A stretch of 64,000 nucleotides of DNA from contig CM058238.1 in NCBI GenBank assembly GCA_030180135.1, forward strand, positions 93,245,507-93,309,506. The letters run 5' to 3'. The translations under genes were made by a program, and so were the position numbers. The notes below the pieces were generated by a model. That model saw only the letters and a program-made list of their open reading frames with translations, searched no databases and was not told where the DNA came from. Positions 10,113 through 19,533 of this stretch are shown in pieces. The stretch's first letter is position 1. Every line of letters begins with the position of its first letter. The DNA comes from Orychophragmus violaceus. Lineage: Eukaryota; Streptophyta; Magnoliopsida; Brassicales; Brassicaceae.

Positions 10113-10976
10113 TAGAGCTGTCAAATGGGCTGTCCATGTCCGTTTGGAGCGGTCCCGAATTGTCCATTTTGATTATGGACAAATGACGTCCATGTCCACA
10201 AACGTCCATGTCCACAGACGTCCATGTCCATTAACGACCATGTCCAAATGGGTTGTCCATGGTCATTAATGGACATTTCATAACCATTTTCAAAATTATA
10301 ATATTTTAAATTTACATTCAATATCAAAATATAACACTAATAACTTAATTACCTAAAATACAAATAGTTAAAATATAAAGTTAATTTCAAATTTTTGAGT
10401 AAAATCGGGAAATCACGTTTTTGACGAAAAACATAGAATCATGTTTATGGCGGAAAATATGGTATCATGTTTTTGGCAGGAAACGCAGAATCACGTTTTT
10501 AGCGAGAAAACATAGAATCATGTTTTTGGCGGAAAACGAGGAATCGTGTTTTTGGCGGGAAGCACAGAATCACGTTTTTGGCGGGAAAACATAGAATCAT
10601 ATTTTTGGCGGAAAATACGGAATCACGTTTTTGGTGGAAAAAAACGCAGAATCATGTTTTTGGTGAAAAATGCAAAATCATGTTTTTGGCGGGAAAACAT
10701 AGAATCATGTTTTTGGCGGAAAAACGCGGAATCACGTTTTTGACGGAAAAACGCGGAATCATGTTTTAGGTCAAAATCTCATATTTTAACCTAAAAATTA
10801 AGCGTATTAGATTGTCCATTGGACTATCCATGTCCAAACGCGTCCAGTACATTTTGTCCATGTCCATTTATGTCCATGTTCATTTTAGTCCATCAAAATA
10901 TGGACTTGTCCATGACCGGTCCATAATGTATTGAACATGGACGGTCATGAACAGCCCGTCCATTTTGACAGCTCTA
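10113..10976. mobile_element. Non-autonomous hAT-type DNA transposon (864 bp)
   Basis: Terminal inverted repeats read TAGAGCTGTCAAATGG on the left and the complement of TAGAGCTGTCAAAATGG on the right. They are flanked by a perfect 8-bp duplication GATTTACT (10105-10112 and 10977-10984), the hAT signature. Both subterminal parts are packed with GTCCATGTCC-type repeats, as expected for transposase-binding sites. There is no transposase ORF. The centre is a tandem array described separately. Confidence 0.93.
10411..10770 (+). repeat. Tandem array of about 14 units (26-29 bp) with E2F-like sites
   Basis: Units follow AATCATGTTTTTGGCGGGAA plus a short AAACATAG-like tail. Six units retain TTTGGCGG, which fits the plant E2F consensus TTTSSCGS, and two carry the fuller TTTTTGGCGGGAAAA. 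Other units show GACGG, GGTGG or GGCAGG, mostly transition variants consistent with decay of methylated cytosines. It lies inside the hAT element. Confidence 0.85.
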
Positions 10977-10984
10977 GATTTACT

Positions 10985-11575
10985 TCATAATATCCTTTTT
11001 TTAGTACGATTGGTTGGGGGTAATATAATTACTGGTACCAATTATTGCATTCAAACGGGATGGTTTTCTTCTTTCCTTCGATGGTAGACCAGACCAATGC
11101 ACATGATTATTTTTTTTAACCAAGACAATCAAAGATTAGACTCTTTGTTGATTGAAAAAGAAGAAATTAGTCGTTGAAAAGAATGTTTAAGCTAAACTTC
11201 AATGACATGAAAATTCAGGAAAGCCAAAAAAAAAATATAAGAAAAGAGTCCAACTCCTTATTTTTGTATCTTGAGATTAAATTTTTATAATTTTGTTCTT
11301 AATAATACTGAAAGGAGTTTGTGAGACACGCGTGTGGGTGAGAGAGTGGGGTTTGGATAGAAGAAGACGCATAGATTAAGAAAGCAGAGCAAGCGATTAA
11401 TTAAATAGTAACATTGTGAGAGAGAAGATTGATAGTTGTTAAATACTAGTAATATGCGAAAGCAAAAGAGGAGAAGAGAGAGAGGACACTTTAATTTCTT
11501 GCACGCATCCTGCGTAGAACACAACTCGAAAGACAGACAGAAGAAGAGTTTGAGACAGGATTTGTGTGGTCTGCA
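10985..11575 (+). promoter_or_regulatory. SCL6 upstream region and 5' UTR
   Basis: AT-rich upstream sequence leads to a possible TATA box (TATAA, 11286-11290), then GA-rich leader sequence (GTGAGAGAGAAGATTG, GAAGAAGAAG-like runs) up to the ATG at 11576. No protein-coding feature. The proximal promoter is short because the hAT element ends only about 600 bp before the start codon. TATA and TSS positions are inference. Confidence 0.5.
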
Positions 11576-13240
11576 ATGCCCTTACCCTTTGAAGACTTTC
11601 AAGGGAAGGGGATTTCTTCTTCCGATAAAGAGCCCACCTCTGTTCTCAGCCCATCATCCTCCACCCTGTCTTCCTCTCACGGCGGTAACAGTGCCGTCGG
11701 AGGCGGCGGCATCTCCACTGCCATCTCCGGCGGCGACGCCACCACCGATGAGCAATGCGGACCCACGGGGCTGCCTGATTGGGACCAAGTGCTTCCTGCC
11801 TCTCCTCCTACCCATGAACATGAACATGATCATGACCATGAGCAGAGCATCCTCAGGCTCATCATGATGGGAGATTCCCAAGATCCCTCTCTCGAATTGA
11901 ACAACATCCTCCAGACTTCATCATCCTCTTTTCACCACTCCGACGATTACACATCCCTCGGCGGCTTTGGAGTCGTCGATACCACCGGATTCGGCTTAGA
12001 CCACTCTGTTCCACCACTCCTAATCAACCAAAGTCAAACTCATTTCACCCAGAATCCGTCCGTCTTCTACGGCCACCATATCCCGGCGACGCTTCCTCCT
12101 CCAGCTAAGCGGCTTAACCAAGGCCCCGCGGGTTATCCAGATCCGACCAAACAGGGGGTGATAACGGAGCAGCTGCTCAAGGCGGCGGAGGTATTAGAGA
12201 GCGGCGGTGACACGTGTCTAGCTCAGGGGATATTGGCGCGGCTCAATCAACAGCTCTCTTCTCCCGTGGGAAAGCCCTTCGAAAGGGCAGCCTTTTACTT
12301 CAAAGAGGCTCTACACAATTGTCTCTTCCACAACGCCTCCCAAACCTTAAACCCTTACTCCCTCATCTTCAAGATCTCTGCCTACAAATCCTTCTCAGAG
12401 ATCTCTCCCGTTCTCCAGTTCGCCAACTTCACCTCCAACCAGTCCCTCCTCGAGTCCTTCCATGGCTTCCACCGCCTCCACATCATCGATTTCGACATTG
12501 GCTACGGTGGCCAATGGGCCTCCCTCATGCAGGAGCTTGTCCTCCGCGACAACAACTCCGCTCATCCCCTTTTCCTCAAAATCACCATCTTCGCTTCTCC
12601 CGCCACCGGCGACCAGCTTGAGCTCGGTTTCACTCAGGACAACCTCAAGCACTTCGCCTCCGAGATCAACATCTCCCTCGACATCCAAGTTCTGAACTTG
12701 GACCTTCTCGGCTCTGTCTCCTGGCCAAATTCATCCGAGAAAGAAGAAGCCGTCGCCGTTAATCTCTCCCCCGCCTCCTTATCTAACCTCCCGCTTGTCC
12801 TCCGTTTCGTGAAGCATCTCTCTCCGACGATCATCGTCTGCTCCGACAGAGGGTGCGAGAGGACGGATCTGCCTTTCCCGCAACAGCTCCTCCACTCGCT
12901 GCAGTCACACACCGCTCTCATCGAATCCCTCGACGCCGTCAACGCCAACATCGACGCAGTGCAGAAGATCGAGAGGTTTCTCATTCAGCCGGAGATTGAG
13001 AAGATGGTCGTGGATTGTAACCGTACGATCGAAAGGCCGATGATGACGTGGCAAGCGATGTTCCTGCAGATGGGGTTCTCGCCGGTGACGCCCAGCAACT
13101 TCACGGAGTCTCAGGCAGAGTGTTTGGTTCAACGGACGCCGGTGAGAGGTTTTCACGTCGAGAAGAAACATAACTCGCTTCTTCTCTGTTGGCAAAGGAG
13201 AGAACTCGTCGGAGTTTCCGCCTGGAGATGTCGCTCCTGA
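11576..13240 (+). CDS. SCL6: GRAS-family transcription regulator, SCL6/HAIRY MERISTEM 3-like
   Basis: An intronless 554-residue GRAS protein matching Arabidopsis SCL6 (HAM3/LOM3, At4g00150) along its length. It shares the N-terminus MPLPFE-FQGKGIS, SSSHGGNSAVGGGG, the HDHEQSIL-LIM motif, the SLELN-ILQTS block and a closely similar C-terminal GRAS domain. Within that domain are the leucine-rich region I (about 195-265), the VHIID-type motif (LHIIDFDIGYGGQWASL, from about residue 300), LRFVKHLSP, and the SAW motif at the end (CWQRRELVGVSAWRC). HAM proteins are nuclear and act with WUS/WOX proteins to maintain shoot meristems. The start at 11576 is preferred to an in-frame ATG at 11564 because family members begin MPLPFE. 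No break is seen, so the gene looks functional. miR171 targets it at 12229-12249. Confidence 0.95.
   Translation: MPLPFEDFQGKGISSSDKEPTSVLSPSSSTLSSSHGGNSAVGGGGISTAISGGDATTDEQCGPTGLPDWDQVLPASPPTHEHEHDHDHEQSILRLIMMGDSQDPSLELNNILQTSSSSFHHSDDYTSLGGFGVVDTTGFGLDHSVPPLLINQSQTHFTQNPSVFYGHHIPATLPPPAKRLNQGPAGYPDPTKQGVITEQLLKAAEVLESGGDTCLAQGILARLNQQLSSPVGKPFERAAFYFKEALHNCLFHNASQTLNPYSLIFKISAYKSFSEISPVLQFANFTSNQSLLESFHGFHRLHIIDFDIGYGGQWASLMQELVLRDNNSAHPLFLKITIFASPATGDQLELGFTQDNLKHFASEINISLDIQVLNLDLLGSVSWPNSSEKEEAVAVNLSPASLSNLPLVLRFVKHLSPTIIVCSDRGCERTDLPFPQQLLHSLQSHTALIESLDAVNANIDAVQKIERFLIQPEIEKMVVDCNRTIERPMMTWQAMFLQMGFSPVTPSNFTESQAECLVQRTPVRGFHVEKKHNSLLLCWQRRELVGVSAWRCRS
12229..12249 (+). promoter_or_regulatory. 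miR171 target site in SCL6 mRNA
   Basis: The 21 bases from GATATTGGCG to GGCTCAATCA are the exact complement of the common plant miR171 sequence and encode ILARLNQ. In Arabidopsis this site directs cleavage of the three HAM mRNAs. Confidence 0.95.
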
Positions 13241-14060
13241 CTCCGCCGAAGAATCCACCCAACTTTCTTCCTCTTTTTTTTTTTTTTGGGTTAAAAACGA
13301 TTCTTAATTTAAATTTATTATCTAATTACTTTGACATATATTTTTCATTATCTTTAGTTCCTGATATTACTTGCGCAGTGCTCAACGATGGAAAACGTTC
13401 ACAAAGTAAATAAATATTGCGAGTAAATAATTTTTCTGATCGGTTATATTTAAGTACATAGCAAATCGAATATGAATGTGGGGATTATTTTGTTTGTCGA
13501 CTATATACCATGATAGAATGGTTAGCTCGATTAGTTTTTTGGTTTGTTTTGTTGTGGTGACAGAGTAATTAAAGATATATGGATGGGTGATGATATTGAT
13601 GCGAGGCAGAAAGCTACTGGTCATTATTGTGATTATATGATTATTATATACTCGCTTAGAGTTTGTTGTGGTTTGTGTCTTTGTGAAGGTCTCTTTATTT
13701 TTATAAAAATATGTCTCTCCATGATGTCACATGGCTCTTCTAATATTAAATTATTTCTGGTCCACAATACATCTTTGTGTGCGCCGTTTATAGCATTTTT
13801 TCTCCGGCGAAACAAAGGTTTCCTTTTCCCTTCAAATAATAAATGGTCCATACAGACGCATTACACAATGCGGCCATTGATTTGTACATTAATTTCGTTT
13901 TTCTAAATAAAGTTTGGATAGAAGAATGAATTATATCAAATAAATAAATTATATAGTTAGATCGGCTTATAAACGGTTAAGACATTACAATATAGTATTC
14001 TATTTTTACTCTAAAATAGAATTGAATTCTAAAAGAAAAATTAAAAGTGGAATAATAACT
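13241..14060. other. SCL6 3' flank / intergenic
   Basis: A T-rich 3' UTR-like stretch (poly-T at 13267-13286) is followed by AT-rich sequence with no credible ORF. The 13980-14060 part (ACTCTAAAATAGAATTG) resembles in inverted orientation the sequence beyond the far end of the MULE (about 39600-39660). The MULE may have inserted into a small AT-rich element. Confidence 0.4.
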
Positions 14061-14470
14061 TATAAAAAAAAGTATTTAGGCTAAATGGCCATAAGCGAGC
14101 TGAAATTAAATTGATGACCATGACATACATTTCAGTTTTTTTAATCCCCATAATACCCCTACGATAGCTACTGATACTATCCTCCTTAGAACAGATTTTT
14201 TGTCTGTCAAATTGATCCCCGTGCACTGTGTAACGTGCAGCACTGTTCATCTTTCTTCGTTTCTTGTGTAGGGTTTGATTAATGCTCTAAACCTATTTTC
14301 TCTTCCATTGTTCTTATCGATGAGCTTCCTCGCCTTACACCACAGTTTATTTTGTCCGAAAATTGGTAAGTGACTCGCAATTTTTGTTTGCAATCTTCGT
14401 TCTTTCGACTTTTCGGTGTTCTCTTGCTAATTCTTTTGTCTAACTTTCTTCTTCATAATCATTTAGGTTC

Positions 14471-17400
14471 ATGGATTTTGAACACATTCCCGAGCTTCCT
14501 CCTCGAATCTTCGCCGCCGGTCAAGAACCAAACGGCCAGAGAGTAAATACCTATGTCAAACCCGGCAGGATTCGTTCTATTTTGAACGCTTTGACTGTTT
14601 CCGAAGCCAACGAAATAAGAGAATCATCCTTCGGCAAGCTGTTGGCTACCGTTGATAAACCAACCTTCTCGGGCGCATTTGGTCAGTACTTGATAACCCA
14701 TATGATTTATGTGAAGAAAAAACATGAAATCTGGTTTCTATTTGCCGGTTGGCCAATTTGTGTCTCTTTGAGGGAATTTGCAATCGTTACCGGTCTTCCT
14801 TGTGGTAAATATCCAAAGATGAATAAGAAGAAGAAGCGTAATCTGGTGAAAGACCAGAATTACTTTGGTTCGCTTTTTGGATGTCTTGATCCTCGTACCT
14901 TAATTGTTGACAAAGTTATAAAATTGCTGAAGAAGAGGATTGTCCGTGATAGAGACAGGAGAATCAAATATGCTTACTTAGCGTTGACTGCCTCTGTTCT
15001 CTGCCCGACAAGCCATTTCCCCAAAATCATTGACGAGCATGTTGAGTTGATCAGGGATCTTGACCACTTCCTTGCTTACCCTTGGGGTCGTGTTTCTTTC
15101 GAAATGGTTGTTGGATGCATAAAGTCGAAAGATGAAGTTGCTTTAGCTCAGAGATCAGTAGATGTCCAAGGTTTTTTTCATGCCATCCAGCTTGTATTGG
15201 TTGAAGCTGTCCCGGCCTTACTTGAGGTTGTTGAAGTTGGAGCATCTTCTTCGTCGTCTGACGATGACAGTGATATGGAAGATGAGACCAGGAACCAATT
15301 TGTTTCTTCATTGGGTGAAAACAGCGGCGAGCCCGAGGGTGAACCTAATACTAGTCATTTACCTGCCAACATATCAAAGGCTCCAACCCACAAAGTCACT
15401 CTCAGTCCTGGGCATGCTAGAGATGTTGATGAGAAGTGTGAGGTATGGTCAATGTTGCTTTGTTTTATAAAAGGGACTCTACATATAACCTTTAGCATCG
15501 ATATTTATTCTTAGCTTGAAACAATTATTTGTAGATTCTGTAAATTTTCGCTTTCCCTAAAATCTTTGTTATGTTGCTAACCTTGTTTTTCGTTGGTTAA
15601 CTGTCAGTAAGTTCCTGTTTATGAATTTTAGATGTGTCCCTGATTGTGTTTTTCTTAATTTGTTGCAGGCTTCTGTTACATGCATAATCCCAAGTGATTC
15701 TTTGAATATGGCATTGGATGATGATCTGTTTTATTGGTCTGGCGAAGAGGAAGATCCCAAGGTTGATAATATGGTGAGACTTATTGCTGAAGGTTTTACT
15801 TTTGAGAAAAAGTTCTTTAAGGGTGGTGTCACTGCTGTTGATCTTCTAAGATTGAGGAATGCAAAGAAAATGGAAAAGGAGAAGAAAGACAAGGATAAAA
15901 ATACACAACATCCAGTAGTTGGCGATTCTATTGACCCAATACAAGTATCCGAATTTGTTGCAGAACGAGTGAGGCTTGAAATGGGTGCTGTTGATGCGAA
16001 AGTTTCATCATGCTTACAAGAGATTGTGAAGGTTGGATCAGCCGTAAAGGCTTCTGATGAGCGGTTTGTCTTAGCTATTAATCAGGTGAAGGACTCTTTG
16101 ATTGAAGCAATAACGAAGATTGTAGAGAGACCACCCAATTCTCCAACCAATGTTAACCTAATGAGACAACAACACAATGATTTTACTGGTGGTGGAGGTA
16201 AGTCGGGGACGTTGGAACACAGGAGCAATGGTGGTGGGGTGTTCCCTGGGGATACCCATCCTGATGAAGTTGTTGGTAATGTTTTGCGTGAGCTTAGCAA
16301 ATCCTTTCATGAGGTAATTTCATTACATCTTCTAGCTTCAATAGACGCTAACTCTTTGGTTATATACTAGTACATGATTTTAATACTTACATTATTTATA
16401 GGACAACAATGACAAAGATAACACTGGTACACCAGCTGGAAACTCTGGAACTGGAGCTAATTTGGAAACTGGTCAAGCGTCGGTTAATAAAGTATTTGAG
16501 CCGGTGAGTTTACATTCTGATTTATATGATATGTATTTTGTATTCTTTGTCTATGTTGCTATGTACTAGTAACCTTGTATATCTTACCCAAGGTTGAGCA
16601 GCAGGAGAATGACAATGTTGGTAATAGTCATGTAAATGAGGCTGAATTGATTGGTGCTTCGGCTGGAGTTGAGCCACCGCAGAGGAAGAGCAAGCGTTTG
16701 AAATCACAATCTCGTGCCCTTCAAGGATTTGAATGCACCAACATAGGTGCACTGCGTATGGCTTCCTTCCCCTTGATTCCGGGCACATCACCTGATGTCG
16801 ACTATGAATTAAAGTACACAAGGCTTGTAAAGAATCTTAAAACTAATAGGTACTTGTTTCATGAACCCTGTTTACATGTATATATTTTTTGTTAGCAAAT
16901 GTAACATCACATGTAGTTGTATTGCACATATTTATCTGATTTTTTGTTTCTGTGCAGGCTAATAAATCTTAACAATGGTAGCCAAGTGTCTGGGAAAGAC
17001 GTTTTAGAGATAGCAGAGAGGACCAAGGTTATGACACCCAAGGTTCGTTACAAACCAATTTATTGTTGCATAAGTATTGCTTTCAATTGCTTAATCTTGA
17101 CTTTTTCTATTTCAAACCAGGTTGTGGATGCCCTTACCCATTTTTCTCGTATCCTCTTCATGAGGGCTGTTCCTGGCTCTGATTCCTTTAGATATTGGTT
17201 TCTTGACACCAAGCTCATTGCTGCTTTTCTAAAGCATTATCCGAAGTTCACCAAAATATCACCTAAGGATCGTGCAAGATTTGTGTTTCAACCGTCCTTG
17301 CTGGAGGGCATTAGACCTTTCTTTGAAGTTAACCCCACGCCTAAAAGGTTCTACTTTCCGTTCTTTGTAGACAAGTCTCATTGGGTAGGCGTTTGTGTTA

Positions 17401-17747
17401 ACATTCATGCAAGGCCCATTCAAGTCCTGGAATGTAATACCGCCCTTCGCAGCGACAACCTAATGAAGAAGGACCTTGAACCAGTTGCTCTCATGCTGCC
17501 CTACCTAATCAAAGCTTTTACTGTTGACCCTACTGCAATTGCTGAATGTTCTTTCTCCCTTGCTCGTGCCAGAGGCGTTCCTCATAATCCTGTTGCTGCG
17601 GACTCTGCTGTTACAACTATGCTACTTCTTGGTGCCCACTCAATGGTTGGTTTTGATGGCTGTAAGTGTATCACCCCTGACGTTATTCCTTTCGAGTCTA
17701 AGAGGCTAGATGTTGTGTTTTATGAAGAATATACTGGTTCGCTATGA
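14471..17747 (+). CDS. DUF1985 / ULP1-like (C48) protein of a MULE, six exons
   Basis: Spliced model: 14471-15442, 15669-16313, 16402-16503, 16593-16849, 16958-17042, 17121-17747. All introns are GT-AG, phases agree, and the product is 895 residues without a stop. Residues about 40-190 form a DUF1985 domain (VKKKHEIWFLFAGWPICVSL, IKYAYLAL). The middle is acidic and lysine-rich. The last exon (688-895) is a C48/ULP1-like peptidase fold with HW at about 774 (FFVDKSHWVGVCV). Around the usual catalytic Asp it has VLECN (Glu about 791), and where DCG is expected it has ADSAV (Ser about 849), so it is probably not an active cysteine protease. Such genes are common cargo in crucifer MULEs. The intact frame suggests recent constraint or recent insertion. 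Confidence 0.85.
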
Positions 17748-18310
17748 TATCCTCTATTTCGTTCTCTGTTCTGTACCAGTTGTGTTTGTACGACATCACG
17801 GGTCTTTCATTTGTTGTTTAGCACTATGTTGTGCCTTGAGTTAACAGACGCAAACTTATATCATGGTTGATAACAATATCTTTAGCATTGATAACTTAGC
17901 CCATACTCAACTATAATTCCACTGGTATTGTTATGATATTTTAATCTACCGCCAACTCATATAATGGTTGTTAAGAATATTATTAGCATCGACATTTAAT
18001 CTGCTATTTAAATAACATTTCACTTGTATTTTTTCATCTGTTTTTATATTCCCAGTATAACCCCATCAAATCGTTACATTATTGTGCTTGACGACCCCTA
18101 CAAGGCTTAGATGACTAATATTATTGTTAGTGGTAATTCTAATTAATTTAATTGGTAACAGAAAATGAATCATGTATTATTATATAAATTCTTAATTAAT
18201 ACAATAAATTCTTCATAAAATGAATTTAGCATAATACTCTTCAAATTCCTTAGCCATTGTAAATCCCAACATTATACTTACTAAAATCTTTAGCAGTAGG
18301 TTGTAGTTGT
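17748..18310. other. AT-rich interval between convergent ULP-like and F-box-like genes
   Basis: 3' flanks of two tail-to-tail genes. No ORF or RNA recognised. Confidence 0.5.
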
Positions 18311-18988
18311 CTAAAGTATGGGCCAAGTTGCAAAGTTATCTTGAACAATCTTGCAAAAGATCAGACTTTCTATTGTCCATAAGCATTTATCACACATGCT
18401 TAGTTGCTTCCATCCATCATTGTAGTAGTAAAGCGACTCATTTATTGTTGCACAATTGCATGTAATGACTGGCAGTAGATCCAACTCTTCTTCTTTCTGC
18501 AATAGTATCTTACATGGTTGTTCCCTCCTTGGATGCACCCCTCTTAATATTATTTCTAGACGTACATCCCTGGCTATATCTCTTGACAACAACAGCCCCT
18601 TTTCTTCAACCTCTGCTTGCCCATTGAACACACGAACAATCATTGAGTGAATGTATTGTCCTACATTCCAACCTTCTTTATACGATCGCTTCAACATTGA
18701 TTCCCCTTCGATTTTCTTATCTTGATATATGTAATTTGAAATCCCTTTTAATACAAGTGCTGATGGGTTTCCTTGTATTAAGCAACTCTCGACTAAACGT
18801 TTTGCTGCTTCTTTTGGGAATAAATTGATATGATTGTAAAAGAAATCAATTTTCTTGTACAATTCATCACTCTCCGCGACATCACGTAAAGTCTTGCATG
18901 ATGATTTTGCTCTCACGAATTCACCGTATCCAAGCCGTAAAGCATTTTCCAGTATTTCTAACAATACATCGAATGGTAGCCTCAACAT
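18311..18988 (-). CDS. F-box-like protein (At2g35280-like) within the MULE
   Basis: A single-exon ORF of 225 residues beginning MLRLPFDVLLEILENAL, an F-box-like N-terminus (about 1-40). It is followed by the helical repeat-like region seen in small crucifer F-box proteins of the At2g35280 type: a CLIQGNPSALVLKGI segment, then a region ending in WNVGQYIHSMIV. The C-terminal part has CNC and MCDKCLW cysteines. F-box proteins recruit substrates to SCF ubiquitin ligases; the F-box here is short and its SKP1 binding is uncertain. It lies between the ULP-like gene and MURA, well inside the proposed MULE ends, so it is probably element cargo. The frame is intact. Confidence 0.7.
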   Translation of the reverse strand: MLRLPFDVLLEILENALRLGYGEFVRAKSSCKTLRDVAESDELYKKIDFFYNHINLFPKEAAKRLVESCLIQGNPSALVLKGISNYIYQDKKIEGESMLKRSYKEGWNVGQYIHSMIVRVFNGQAEVEEKGLLLSRDIARDVRLEIILRGVHPRREQPCKILLQKEEELDLLPVITCNCATINESLYYYNDGWKQLSMCDKCLWTIESLIFCKIVQDNFATWPIL

Positions 18989-19533
18989 ATCTTATTTGTT
19001 GGTGCAAACAATATCTATGTTGGAAGTTAATGATTATGTTTCCATTAAACACTTATATAATCTCGTCGTCTTTTCAAACCGTCACTTTTGTGTAAGGGTA
19101 TAAGTTTAGTGTAATGTCCCTCTTAACCGATTCTTAGTTTTGTGCCTGTAACCATAAAAACTGCCTAACAATCTAAATATTATAGTCTTGCATTTAATTC
19201 CCTTATTACCTAGGTTTAGTGTGATCTTCTATTCTTTTGTATGTGTTCAATATACTATATAGAGTTATGTATATGAATGTTTGTTAACTATATTGTTAGC
19301 GCATATTAGTAATTAAAAACACTAACATTATATTTCACAATATATTATATTTCACATTAAAAAGGGCAGGATTATTGGCCCATGCCATACATTGTTCTTC
19401 AATTACAACATGGGATGTTGGGGTTTTCCGTCATAATATAACACAAGAAAATAAAACTGGTCGACCCAACTCCGACCTATAGCTCAAAAACCATCATCAC
19501 TCCTCTGCCCCTTGCTCAAACCTTGTACTTGTC
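18989..19533. other. Interval between F-box-like gene and MURA 3' end
   Basis: AT-rich, no gene recognised. It should include the F-box-like gene's promoter (minus strand) and the MURA 3' UTR. Confidence 0.4.

Noticed and set aside
10411..10770. CRISPR-like array
   Set aside because: Units are contiguous with no unique spacers, lie inside a hAT element, and the genome is a plant's.
12395..13258. Long antisense ORFs opposite SCL6
   Set aside because: Shadow frames of the GC-rich GRAS coding region; SCL6 itself is clearly the gene.
17121..17747. Active ULP1 SUMO protease
   Set aside because: The usual catalytic Cys and Asp positions are Ser and Glu by eye, so I describe it only as ULP-like.
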